A stretch of 64,000 bases of DNA. Origin: Atherinomorus stipes. Its lineage: Eukaryota; Chordata; Actinopteri; Atheriniformes; Atherinidae. A program made the position numbers and the translations under genes. The stretch is from positions 1-64,000 of the forward strand of contig JALJCO010010492.1 in NCBI GenBank assembly GCA_023101725.1, given 5' to 3'. A model generated the notes under the pieces. The model was not told the origin of the DNA. It did no database searches and worked only from the letters and a program-made list of their open reading frames with translations. The first letter of the stretch is position 1. Each line of letters begins with the position of its first letter. This document shows positions 10,119 to 22,500 of this stretch, in pieces.

Positions 10119-12255
10119 TAGGGATGCACCGATTGTGAAAATCTGGGCCGATACCGATACCGATGTTTAACATAACAACTTGGCCGATGGCCGATGTTTT
10201 CTATTTTTATTTATTACTTCCTTTGTGCCACAGAAATTTACAATCTTTCAGCTCTTAATCAGTCTGTCCTTTAATGAGCAAAAATTCAATCAGACCAATT
10301 AATGAAACAGAAACAACCTTTAATGTCACTTTGTGGTTGACATTAGTTATAACAAGCTCTTTTCTGAAAACTTTTCAAAAACCTGGGACTGATAATCACT
10401 AAAAAGAATGCTTCAGTATATTGCCCAACAAAATTGAGTGGTTTTAGCCTAATAAACAAAAACATACTCAATGAGATTATTTTCATGGCCCAATAAAAAA
10501 TATTTGTGGAGCATGTACTGCAAACTGCGTAACGCTGATCTTTTTCTGAAACAGTAAAATATTGCCACACGACCACCGCCATCTTCGTTTCTCTACTAAG
10601 GAAAGTGCGTGGATGCCTTCTACCAGTATCTCCCCCCCACCCGCCCAAAAAAGAGGGGGAAAGAGTTTTTCTTAAGGACAGTGTTGATGACACATGTAAA
10701 TCATTATATATATATCAGGGCTTGAAATTCACTTCTCAAAATGGGGGGGAATTCCCCCCTTACATGCTTCACCAAGGGGGGATTTGTATACTTTGGGGGG
10801 GATATTTACAGGGCGCTTTACCACAAGTCTTACAGCGTCCTACCCGTACCTCAGATTAATAAGGAGCATTATTTATCTTTTTCGTCCTTAGTTTCCATTT
10901 TAACCAGCTCTCTTGTCCCGTCTCCGTTCTGTTTATCAGCTATCATCAGTTTTTACCAACTCAGTATAAAAAGTACATATTGCAGTAATCTGTTGCATCT
11001 TTCAACTGCATTATTCTGGTAGTTCTTTCTTCCAGCTCTGTTCTGTTCTCTCTCCTCTACATAATCTCTTGTGTTTGATAAAAGTTCTGTTAAAATAAAA
11101 CTGGTCTTGGGGAGGACAGAGCATCTTCTACATGCAAGGCTAGAAAACTGTCAGAAACTTAATGAATATAATAATAATAATACATTTAAGAACACCTTTA
11201 AGAACACCCAAAGATACTTAATAGGAAAGAAAATAAAAACACAGAAAATAATAAAGAAGATAAGATAAAAGATAAACAAGAACAAGTGAAGAGCAGTGAG
11301 AAAATGATGAGGAAACATTCTCCAAATCAGCTTCTTTCTCCAAAATAATACCAAATTTAGATTTTTAATAGGGCATATTTAATGCTGTTTAGCCTATGCA
11401 TCAAAATATAAAATGTATTCATCATATCAACCTTTTACTTATCAATATTATCTTTATCTATGAGTCGATCTCACATTCAGCTGCTGTGAGAAACGGTGAC
11501 GCGCTGATGTTGGTTTCATCACACCAACATTAAACTGAGCGGCTCGTGCCTTCGTCATTATGAAGAAATACGAATATTCTGAGCAAGTTCGGCTAAAACT
11601 TTTCTTTGGGCTGCTTGGTACCGTGATCAGCACCGGCGCTACCTGAGGATCCGGAGGATTTGGGTCGTAAACGAGCGCGACACCGGCGCGGCCACAGCGC
11701 AGATCTTTACTGGTGTTTGTCCAGACCAGCTTCCCTTCAGGGGACCCGAAGTTACATTTACGTTATAAGACTCCGTGAAAGTATCGTCTTACCGGCGGGA
11801 AATCCGCCAACTATGGCTGGTTTATAAACAAGAGGGAAGCTGCGACATTTGACAGGTCAGAGAGGGAGAGAGAGAGAAAGGGAGCGCGCGAGCGCGCGTT
11901 TAATGGCCAACGCGGGAGGCGACGTCACTCCTCCTGAATGAATGGAGAAGGAGCGACGTCGCCTTAATGTGTTGAGCCCTTTATGCTTCGCTATTACATG
12001 GCTCCGATGCAAATGTTCACTGCACATTATGTCGCTGCAATTGCAAGCGGGAATTTCCCGCATTATACGAGCGAAGTTTGCGGGTGTTGATGGTATTATG
12101 CGCGATTCCCGCAATCCCGCAGTGAATTTCAGGCTATATAATAATCGGCCACTGCCATCGGCGAATGTCATTTTTATTGGCCGATGGCCGATGGCAGTTA
12201 ACGAGGCAAACATCGGCCGATACCGATGTCCAGCCGATGCATCGGTGCATCCCTA
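10119..12255. mobile_element. hAT-superfamily element, long copy, perfect TSD GTTGAACA
   Basis: Terminal repeats are TAGGGATGCACCGAT (left) and ATCGGTGCATCCCTA (right). The flanks 10111-10118 and 12256-12263 are both GTTGAACA. The outer 600 bp match the 706-bp copy at 30131-30836. The extra about 1.4 kb in this copy is an insertion at about 10716-12133. No intact transposase is seen. Confidence 0.93.
10716..12133. mobile_element. DNA transposon nested in the hAT copy
   Basis: The ends form an imperfect inverted repeat: CAGGGCTTGAAATTCACT on the left and AGTGAATTTCAGGCT on the right. This block is absent from the sister hAT copy at 30131-30836, where the flanking AT-rich sequence is continuous. 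Target duplication cannot be read because the site is an AT repeat. The right third is GC-rich (GCGGGAATTTCCCGC and similar). Confidence 0.65.
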
Positions 12256-13500
12256 GTTGAACAAAAAGTTTTTCAGGGTTCAGTAACGACTGGATGGACA
12301 GTTGAAGTGCTGTCGCACTGCAGTCATGTTAAAGTTCAACCAATCAAGTTTTTTGTTTGTTTGCATCACTTCCAAGCACCAAGAGTTTATTAGGAATGAT
12401 TTTATATTGAATGCACGTGGGTATGAATGTTGGTAGGCATGCACACAGGTGTTTGTGTTTATTTATCTATATGGTTGGGTTTATGTAAGGAGGTACTGAA
12501 GTTCCTTTACAATTTGCAAATTAAAACTTAAAAACTAAATTAAACAGAAATAAAGAATGTTAAACTCAAATTTCTGATTGCGTTTTATTAACAGTACTTT
12601 TTACTTTTGATACTTAAAGTTATACCGTGTAACTTTTGGCCATTAAACCTGTAACTTACCACAGGCGCCACAACTGTCTCAAATAAACAGTCTCAGCTTG
12701 TGTTTTGGAAAAATATTGCAGACCACTTTGAAAAGCTTATTTTTAAGTCATCAAGCCATTAATCAAAGTGCTCCAGGTTACATGATCCAATGAGAGACGG
12801 CCCGCTCCTGAGAAGTTACAATGACTGGTTTTTGAGAATGACAGCCCCCTTGGAGCAACGACATGCATCAAGTGCTCTATATTGACCGCAGAAATCAGCT
12901 GTAGTTACTTATACTAATACTAGTAATACTACTAACTTATACTAGTATACTACTTATACTAATAATAATGTTAGAATATAATGTATCATAATATTTGGCC
13001 AACATTAGGTTAAGAAATTACACAGTAAAGTAAATACTAGCTACTTTTTTTTACTTTTACTCAAGTAATATTCTAGCTGACAACTTTCACTTTTACTTGA
13101 GTCATTTTCCAGTAAGGTACTTTACTTTTACTCAAGTATGGCTTTTGGGTACTTTATACAACACTGGTAGTAACACGTCTGTAAAAAGTAGTTCCAGGGT
13201 GATGTTTACCATCGTGTATCATGTCTTCTTTCAACAACTGTCTGTACACGTCTGGGAAGTGAGGAGACTACTTCTGGAGTTTTAGGAGAGGAATGTTGTC
13301 CCATTCTGGTCTGATGCAGGATTCTAGCTGCTTAAGCTTCATGCAACACCGTTTACTTTCCAAGCCTTTGTGTCCTCAGTAAAACCTTTGAGACGTGTTC
13401 CTTCCATCAGATTCAGGATGAGCCCATCGTTTTGGGGTGTTTCTGTCCAATAAACAGAGAGTAGTGTATATATGTGATGTGCTTGTTTTTTCTTTAACAG
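12256..13500. other. No gene; repeat remnants upstream of the first visible ccdc18 exon
   Basis: No exon with coiled-coil coding and splice sites was found here. At 13010-13167 a run of ACTTTTACTCAAGTA-type motifs in both orientations looks like an eroded transposon end common in fish. A small cluster of TACTAGTA/ACTTATACTA repeats lies at 12905-12965. The segment is probably intron of ccdc18, since the exon at 13501 has a strong acceptor. Confidence 0.5.
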
Positions 13501-16500
13501 GCCCAGCTCAGGGGTGTCAGGATGGGAGTTAATAACAGTGTAACCAGCATGAGTGAACAGATTCGTCACCTTGAAGCAGAACTGGAGGCTCAAACCAAAG
13601 AACTAAAGTAACCACATCAGCTCAGTCTACACTCACTTAGAGGACACACTCATTCTTATCTATATGCACTGGATATTGATTAAGTGTTAAAACTGTGTTA
13701 TGTACAATCAAGTCCGGTCATATGAAACGATCAGAAGTGTTCGGCAGTGATGTGTGACTGTGTCTTCCAGGGCAGCAGAGCTGAGGGCAGAGTGTTGTCA
13801 GGAAGCAGCAGCTCACAGCGAGATAGTGGTGGAAACACTCACCGAAGAGCTGAAAACACTCAGAGAAGAGCTGGACAGCAAAACAGCACTCGGAAAAAGG
13901 TGATGTTTCCATCTGTACTCAACATGATTAATGTTTAAATGTCTTTATTTGTGATTAAGCAAAGGAAGTGACGAGAGCAGGGGCAATCTTTTCATTCTGA
14001 TATACCAACTTCCTGATTTGGATTCAGACTGTCCACATATTTTATATTTTCTTTCATCGGCTTGGTTTCAGGTCCAACTTTTAGTCAAAGGTTTGACCCC
14101 TTTTTATTTTCTGGTGTCAAATCAGAAACATGTTGAAAACATTCCACAGAGATTTGAATCCATATTGTCATGATGGCATCACACAGTTGCTGCAGATTCA
14201 TGATGAGAATCTCCCGTTCCACTGCATCATGATGAGAATCTCCAGTTCCACCGCATCATGATGAGAATCTCCCGTTCCACCGCATCATGATGAGAATCTC
14301 CCGTTCCACCGCATCATGATGAGAATCTCCCGTTCCACCTCATTATGATGAGAATCTCCCGTTCCACCTCATCATGATGAGAATCTCCCGTTTCACCGCA
14401 TCATGATGAGAATCTCCCGTTCCACCTCATCATGATGAGAATCTCCCGTTCCACCTCATCATGATGAGAATCTCCCGTTCCACCACATCATGATGAGAAT
14501 CTCCCGTTCCACCACATCATGATGAGAATCTCCCGTTCCACCGCATCATGATGAGAATCTCCCGTTCCACCGCATCATGATGAGAATCTCTTGTTCCACC
14601 TCATCATGATGAGAATCTCCCGTTCCACCGCATCATGATGAGAATCTCTTGTTCCACCTCATCATGATGAGAATCTCCCGTTCCACCGCATCATGATGAG
14701 AATCTCTTGTTCCACCTCATCATGATGAGAATCTCCCGTTCCACCTCATTATAATGAGAATCTCTTGTTCCACCTCATCATGATGAGAATCTCCCGTTCC
14801 ACCACATCATGATGAGAATCTCCCGTTCCACCGCATCATGATGAGAATCTCCCGTTCCACCACATCATGATGAGAATCTCCCGTTCCACCGCATCATGAT
14901 GAGAATCTCTTGTTCCACCTCATCATGATGAGAATCTCCCGTTCCACCGCATCATGATGAGAATCTCCCGTTCCACCGCATCATGATGAGAATCTCCCGT
15001 TCCACCTCATCATGATGAGAATCTCCCGTTCCACCTCATCATGATGAGAATCTCCCGTTCCACCGCATCATGATGAGAATCTCCCGTTCCTCCACATCCC
15101 AAAGCTGCTCTCTTGGATTGAGATCTGGTGACTGTGGAGGATGTGGAGTACAGTGAACTTATCATGTTCCAGAAAGCAGTGTGTAGATGTCACAGCCCTT
15201 CACAAGGAATAAATTTGGTTTAAATTATTTTATCCCCAGATCAGGTAATGGAGCTGATTTTAGTAGTGACCAATAAAAATCACAAATTTGACTATTTATC
15301 TAACAAGAGATACTCTGACATCACAGACAACATAATGGTATTATGTAACAGCAATTAGATTAAAAATGTGGCGTGTTATTGCAGCATTTTTGTCTTACAA
15401 AGTGAGGAAAACAACTACAGTGACATTAGCTGGGTTTCAATTACACATTTGAAAAATAAAATCGATATTTATTAAGTTTTGAAAAAGTACAATAGTGATA
15501 TGTAGGTGTTTCCACTGAATGGTATAAGCCGTAATTCTGGTAAAATCTCGTCCCGTGAGACTCCACTTTAAAGGAGGATGGAGATATAAACATGTGTTTC
15601 AGAGCTGCTCCTTATCAGGAGATGAAAGCAGCGGATGATGATTCAGAGGTAAAGTCCGTATGTACGGAGCCTGTGATCACATCAGCAGGAAAAACACTCG
15701 TGGCGACTTCCAGGACAGACGCCTGAAGCAAAACACAAATTAAAAACCCCTCGGGATCAAGCTCTGGAGTGTGGATGTCATTTCTTGATCTTGTATTCCA
15801 CTTTAATCCGGCACCAGTTCCTGACTGATGTAGTGATGCAGCTGTTGATATGAAGGCGCAGTCGTATGATGTTATCCGTGGTCACGTTTTATTAAATCCT
15901 GGTGACATATAATTAAGAGATAACGAGTCGTGGTGCTACACATGTGTGCAAACAGTGTAAACAGCTCGTGTCCAGTCGTTAATACATGAAGAACTTAAAC
16001 CATCTGTATGACTTAAATGAACTCAGCTTGTTGAGTTACGGCGATTTGGGGATTTTTATATATATGTGACTGATAAAACTTCCCCCATCACTCCAATTTC
16101 ATAGTTAACGCTTGTAAATGATCATATTCATCATGATTAAGAAGGAAAAACTGGATTTTAACCCCCTACGCCACGCCTGATGCGACAAAAGTGTTTCCAT
16201 TACACTTATGCGAAAAATTGCTTTCTTGAAGTCTGAATTTACACCTCATGAAAACGTAAAAACTTTTTTGCGATATTTGAGTTTTTTCTAAATGTAGGTG
16301 TTTCTATTAACGGGTGTCAGAGCAGGGCGTGATATTGAGGTTTTGCGCATTTCCAGGTGTAATGGAAACCCAGCTACTCAGCCGTCAAACTGCTGTTTAA
16401 AGGGTTAATATACTTAAAGGGGCAGTATGTAAAAAATCAAAGGTCAGTGGCAGAAAAATATGATATATAGTTCAAAACTGTGTTTCTATTGATGTGTAAT

Positions 16501-19500
16501 CGCTGCACGAGAATAGCTGTTATATTTTCATTTTCTTAGAATTAGTCATTTATATCTACTTGCTGGGTGGTGCACATATGGAGGCTGCCATATTTGTTAC
16601 ACCATTTTTTTTTCTACGGTGTCCCTGAATTGACAAAAGAATGGGTGTGAAGTAAGAACCCACTGAACTTAAAAACTGCTGTACCAGCTTTGTTTAATGG
16701 GAGTTAGAGCACTGTTTGGGATCAGTAATGCCTTAAAAGACATAAAAGTAGTTAGTCATTTTTCAGTCATAGCTACACCTGAGACCACTGGATCCACTCA
16801 CAGATGAAAACATCTTTATATCTGGGAGAATATTGACCACTAACAGCCACCATACATTCAGTGCTTAGAATATGAAGTCATTTGAAAGAAAACATCTGTT
16901 CTTGCAACACCCATCTTTACCACTAGAAATCAGTAATTCTTACACACTGTACCTTTTAAATTCTTTGAATATTTGGGAGTTTTGAACAGGACTTAAGTTT
17001 TTCAACAAAATTTATGCAGAAAAAATATTTATCTGTAAAGTTTGATAACAGTTTTCTGGAAGTGACCAGAGAGGGTAATGAATCAAACTGATTCCTGAGT
17101 GTTAATACTGAGAATTAATTGGTGGAACTAAAGACGACTGTACTGGTATATATGGAAATCTTAATTTTTCCAGTGGCTGGGAGGTGTGTGTGTTTGGGAG
17201 GGGGCACCACAGAGCAGTTGTGCTTGCAGCAGCTCTGGAGACATGACATGAAATATAATAAGGTCATAATTTGATTTAGCATTTTCTGTCCCTTTCAGAG
17301 CTGAGCAACAAAGAAACCAAGCACTTGAAAATGCAGAGAAACTCAAAGAAGCCTTTAAAGATTATAAAAGCACAGTTTCCATCAAGTTTAAGAAGGTATG
17401 TTTATTGAAATCTTTATTTCATTCATAATCAAATGTACCTGCATGTTGAAGCTTAAAAAGTCCTCTGTGTTTTTTAGGTGATGGAAAGCGAGGGGAAACT
17501 GAAAGAGAGTCTGATAGAGTGTGACAGAGAAAAAGAAGAGCTGGAGATGAAGTTCGCTGTATTGGGGAGAGAAAATGCAGAGCAGAGTCAGACCATCAGG
17601 TAGCTTCATCATAAAGACGATTTTCTTCAGTTTATTGTTACAAAATGGGTGGAGCTGAACCAGCAGCATCTTTCTGGGTCCATCTTCCAGCCAGCTGCAG
17701 GGGGAGCTGAGGCAGGCCAAGGCTGCGTCTGCTGACCTCCAGGCCAGGGCTGAGGAGACGGGACGCAGAGCCTCGCAGCTGGAGCAGCAGCTGGAGCAGC
17801 AGCTGGAGCAGCAGCTGGAGCAGCGCGCTGCAGAGAGCAGGGACGCGGCCTCTCTGCGCAGGGAGCTGCAGGACCTGCAGGCTCTGACCCACAACCAGGA
17901 CCAGAGGGTGGCTCAAAGCCTCAGGGAGGCTCAGCAGAGTCAGGCAGAGCTGGCCGGCCTGGAGGCCATACTGGCCCTGCTGCACCTGAGAGAGGTGGAG
18001 CGGCGTCACACACCCGGTCCTGCTGTCAGAGTTGATCCAGGGTTGATCCTTTTATCTGTTAACTTCAGGGTGCTGTGGGGTCTCTCTGTGCCGGTCCATG
18101 TATGCTGCCCCCGGTGGACTATCCAGGAGCTGCACAGCTGCTGAAGCTGAAACCAGGTAGCCTGAAAAACCAGATCCACTGTTGGATCTGTTCCTCTGAA
18201 CATTCCAGTGCGGGCCGTTAGCAGCCCCATCCAATAAAATTCATTTCATTGGATGGGGTTTTTCAGTTCTGTACATTCCACAGGTGAATCATTTTTTGTG
18301 TTAGAACATTTAATTAATTGTCTGCAATCAGGGTGTGAAGAAAATACTCCTGGAAAACATCATCCACCCTGCCTTTAACACATTTATGTTGTGTTTTAAC
18401 AGTTAGAAGAGGATTTCTGTTTCACCGATGACGAGTCAAACCCATCAAGTTTCATAAATACCAAATGAAGGAACCAGTCCTGTTAGTGTGAGATGGAAGG
18501 AACTTTTCAGCGCTCGGAAGAAGATGTGCATCATTCATCCTCATGGGAAAATTCACTCATCCAAGAGTCACAACAGTAGTTAAAAAGTCAGAGTCCTAGG
18601 TTCGAGTCCCCGACACGACCACAAGGTGAACCACTGTGGACCCCTGAGCAAGGTCCTTAACCCCCACCAACTGCTCCCCAGGCGCTTTAAGTAGCAGCCC
18701 ACTGCTCTCTGATACTTCTGTACAGAGATGGGTGAAATGCAGAGCCCTAATTTCCCCTCAGGGATCATACAAGTATAACAAAAAAAAAAAAAAAAAAAAA
18801 AGATAACGGGAGTTAAGATAAGTTGGTGGTGGTCTCGGTCTACGTTCCTGTCCTCACCCACGGCCTCCAGCTGTGAGGGACGACAGGAAGAACGAGATCG
18901 TGAATACAAGCGGTCGAAATGAGCTTCCTCTGCAAGGTGACGGGGTTGCCCGGAAGGAAGGAAGGAGGGAAGGATGGATGGAAGGAAGAAAGGATGGATG
19001 GATGGAAGGATGGATGGATGAAAGAAAGGAAGGATGGGTGGATGGAAGGATGGACGGAAGGATGGTTGGATGAAAGAAAGGAAGGATGGGTGGATGGAAG
19101 GATGGATGGAAGGATGGAAGAAAAGGATGGAAGGATGAAAGGAAGGAAGGATGGGTGGATGGAAGGATGGATGGAAGAAAGTAAGGATGAAAGGAAGGAA
19201 GGATGGGTGGACGGATGGACAACATCCATCCTTCCTTCTTTCCTGTCAACCCGGATGGATGGAAGAAAGGATGGATGGATGAAAGGAAGGATGGATGGAT
19301 GGAAGGATGACAGAATAAAAGGAAGGAAGGATGGATGGATGGACAACATCCATACTTCCTTCCTTCCTTCCCTTCCGGTCAACCTGGATGGATGGAAGGA
19401 TGGAAGGATGGATGGAAGGATGACAGGATAAAAGGAAGGAAGGATGGATGGATGGACAACATCCATACTTCCTTCCTTCCTTCCTTCCGGTCAACCTGGA

Positions 19501-22500
19501 TGGATGGAAGGATAGAAGGATGGAAGGATGGATGGATGGATGGATGGAAGGATGAAAGGATGGATGGAAGGAAGGAAGGATGGATGGAAGGATGAAAGGA
19601 AGGAAGGAAGGAAGAATGGATGGATGGATGGATGGATGGATGGAAGGATGAAAAGGAAGGACAGGGTCATAAATCTGAGCATCCCACAGGGTGAAGACAC
19701 TGAGACTCTGTCCTGTCTCGTGCAGACCATCAGTGTTCCTAGACCCGTTCAGGTAGTGGTCTACATGGACACCTTGATACGTACTCTACAGCTTTCCACC
19801 ACCTCAGTGTCCTCCTGGTTCCACACTGGTCCCAGTCCTGCAGATCCACCAGCAGCGTTGCAGTTTTTCCTCCACTTACTGATTCGTCTGTCTGTAATCA
19901 TCGTCCAGACTGTCCAAGATGCACACCACCATCCCCAAATCACCCCAATATTTACACGTGTGTGCTGTGCACAGTGAACCCTAACCCACAACAACATGAG
20001 GGCCACCAGTCTGTGGTCTGGATCCTGCAGATCTGTTTCCACAGAAGATCTGTGAAAACCGAATCAGAACTCCTTCCTGGTGTTGCAGGGTGTTATAATC
20101 TGTCTATCAGAGCAGCTGGAGAAAGAGGAACGTCAGGAGGGACAAAGGATTAATAGATTAATGTATTCGTAGGTCCATGAGTCTGGAAGAGTCAGAGGTG
20201 AATGAAACGTAACCACCAGGAGACTGGAAGGTGTTTTTTATCACATGTAGACGTGCAGTTTTGTTTAAAAAGAATGAGGTTTTAGAGTTTACATTAATGT
20301 CCAGTGAAATATTTCAATAATTTTTTCCCTCGGTTGCTTATTACTTAATAAGTTAATCATTCTAGTGTTTAATTTTTCACTCAATCAGACTGAATTTCAT
20401 TTTTATTTCAAACTCATTCTGTAGTTTTATTTGTATGTGTGAGGTATTGGCCCATGAGGCGAACATGCTGAATAAAAGGTTGAGTGGAAACGTTGCCATG
20501 TCTTCCCGCCGTCTCTGGTGCTTGCAGGTGAAGGCTACCAGCAGCTGCTGCGGGTGCTGCAGACCTCCGAGGCTGAGCGGCTGAAACAGAGCGGCGTGAA
20601 CGAGCGGCTTCAGGAGCGTCTGAGCCGAGCCCAGGAGGAGATCTCCACCCTGCAGAGCTCCATGGCCCAGAGAGCCTCGCACTACCAGAGCCTCCACACG
20701 GAGCTGCTGGACAAAGTCCGCCAGGCCTCGGACACGGAGAAGGAGGTGACGCGCTTTCCTCATCTCAGCTGTTCTGTTTCGTTTACTCGATTCAGCTGTT
20801 TTAATCTTTATTAAAATAAAGTCAAGAGTTCAACACAACTCGCATCATTTTACGGAGAGAAATTAGTCTCATAACAATAACACGTGATTTTGATGGAGCT
20901 TGGATGCTGACAGAAGTGTTGTACGTATTCTATGTCCTGGATCACGTTCGTACCAAACCGTGGAGACGGTACTGTGTTTTCTCTCTCTGTCACGATCCAG
21001 TTTGTTGGTGCCCAATACAGTTTTTCTTCCCTCCACGTTGGCTACATTATTAGCATAAAGCTAAATGTTCAGCAGAAAAACCAGGCGGGCGGATGCGCAA
21101 AATACAAAGAGTGAATTTAATGAATCCTTGAGGTAGTTCATTTGCCTCGAGTCATTTTATGAATCCAATTACTTGAATTATTAAAGTAATCAATGCAGCC
21201 GTCTGCAGCAATAATCTCCCTTTCCTGGGGGATTGGATTATTTTTTAAAGGAGCCGTATCATGAAAAATGGACTTTTAAGAGCTTTTCAGCATATTACTG
21301 TTATATCCTCATAAAAAACTTCATTTAAGTCGTTTTTTTCTTCATTTGTGCATATTTGAGTAATTTATATGTGTATTTGGGCCAAGCTGTAGCTTCCTCA
21401 ACATAACTGACTTACACCGGTATACACAACGAGGTGGCACCAATCACGAAGCGACAAACACGCATGCGCAGCATCGTAGCAAGACGCCCTCTTTGTTAAC
21501 AGAAACTCAGAGAATCATATACACACTCTCTGAGGAAGAAACTAACAGCCTGCAGGAAGATTTCCTCAGAGACAAACAGCCATCAGCTAACAGACGTTTG
21601 ATCCAGAGTTCAGGAGATTTTTTTTTTTTTTTTTTAAGCTCTAGAGGACGGCAAGTTGGGAAAAATGTGTTAAACTCCTTTAAGTTTTGGGCTGAAATAC
21701 GTAAAAGTGAAAGGAAAAGAAGACGCCTTCGACTCAAGCTTAACGTTAACGTTACATTACAGACATGAGCAGATGCACGTATCGTTATGAAAATAGCAAT
21801 TTACACATTTGTAATAAACTGTAATACATTAAAGCGACCTTAAAATTTTTTTCTTAGGCAAGTGGATAATTACATAAAATGCATTAATACAAGCAAACAT
21901 CCATCAGTATCCACACTTTTTAGCTATTTTCATATTTTATTTTACAAAAAAATACTCGCGTTTGTGTGTTTCTTTGGCTGCCGCTGACGATTTCCGCATC
22001 ATTTTGCCCGTATTTCACTGGAAATTGTGGGTAATATCTTACCACCCGTTTTCGAGTGTCTCCATGGAAAAGGGCCAGATGGCCAGATAGTCCTACCGCC
22101 TCCAGACGGACTGAAGGCGGGCCCTAACCCTAACCCAAGGTGGGCCAAAGTTACCATGCAAAACCTGTTTTTTCAATGAAGGACTAGTTACGCAAGTTCA
22201 TCTCCAAATGTGCTGGAAAACGTGTAATGTTATTTATAGATGTTTCCAAATACATCAGTTTATTTTTATTTATGTGTATTTAACATTCTGTTGGATCTAG
22301 TGTGTTTTATTGTAGCCTAAAGCAGGTAGAGGAGAAACTGTCGGGATGAACCTGCTGCCTGCATTTATCAGGCGGAGATGCTGTGAGCTAAACACCGCAC
22401 ACCACAGCGTTCAGTAACAACAGACCAGTTATTCTCCTCGTTTTTCTGTCTGGTCTTTTTTATCCTAAAGCAACAATTCTGTGAGTGTTTAGTAACTGCG

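Noticed and set aside
18840..19977. Long Pro/His/Ser-rich (minus) and Lys/Asp/Gly-rich (plus) ORFs
   Set aside because: Translations of the GGAA/GGAT tract; open on both strands only because the repeat lacks stops.
22120..22137. Telomere-like CCCTAACCCTAACCC
   Set aside because: Only two to three units; too short to mean an interstitial telomere.
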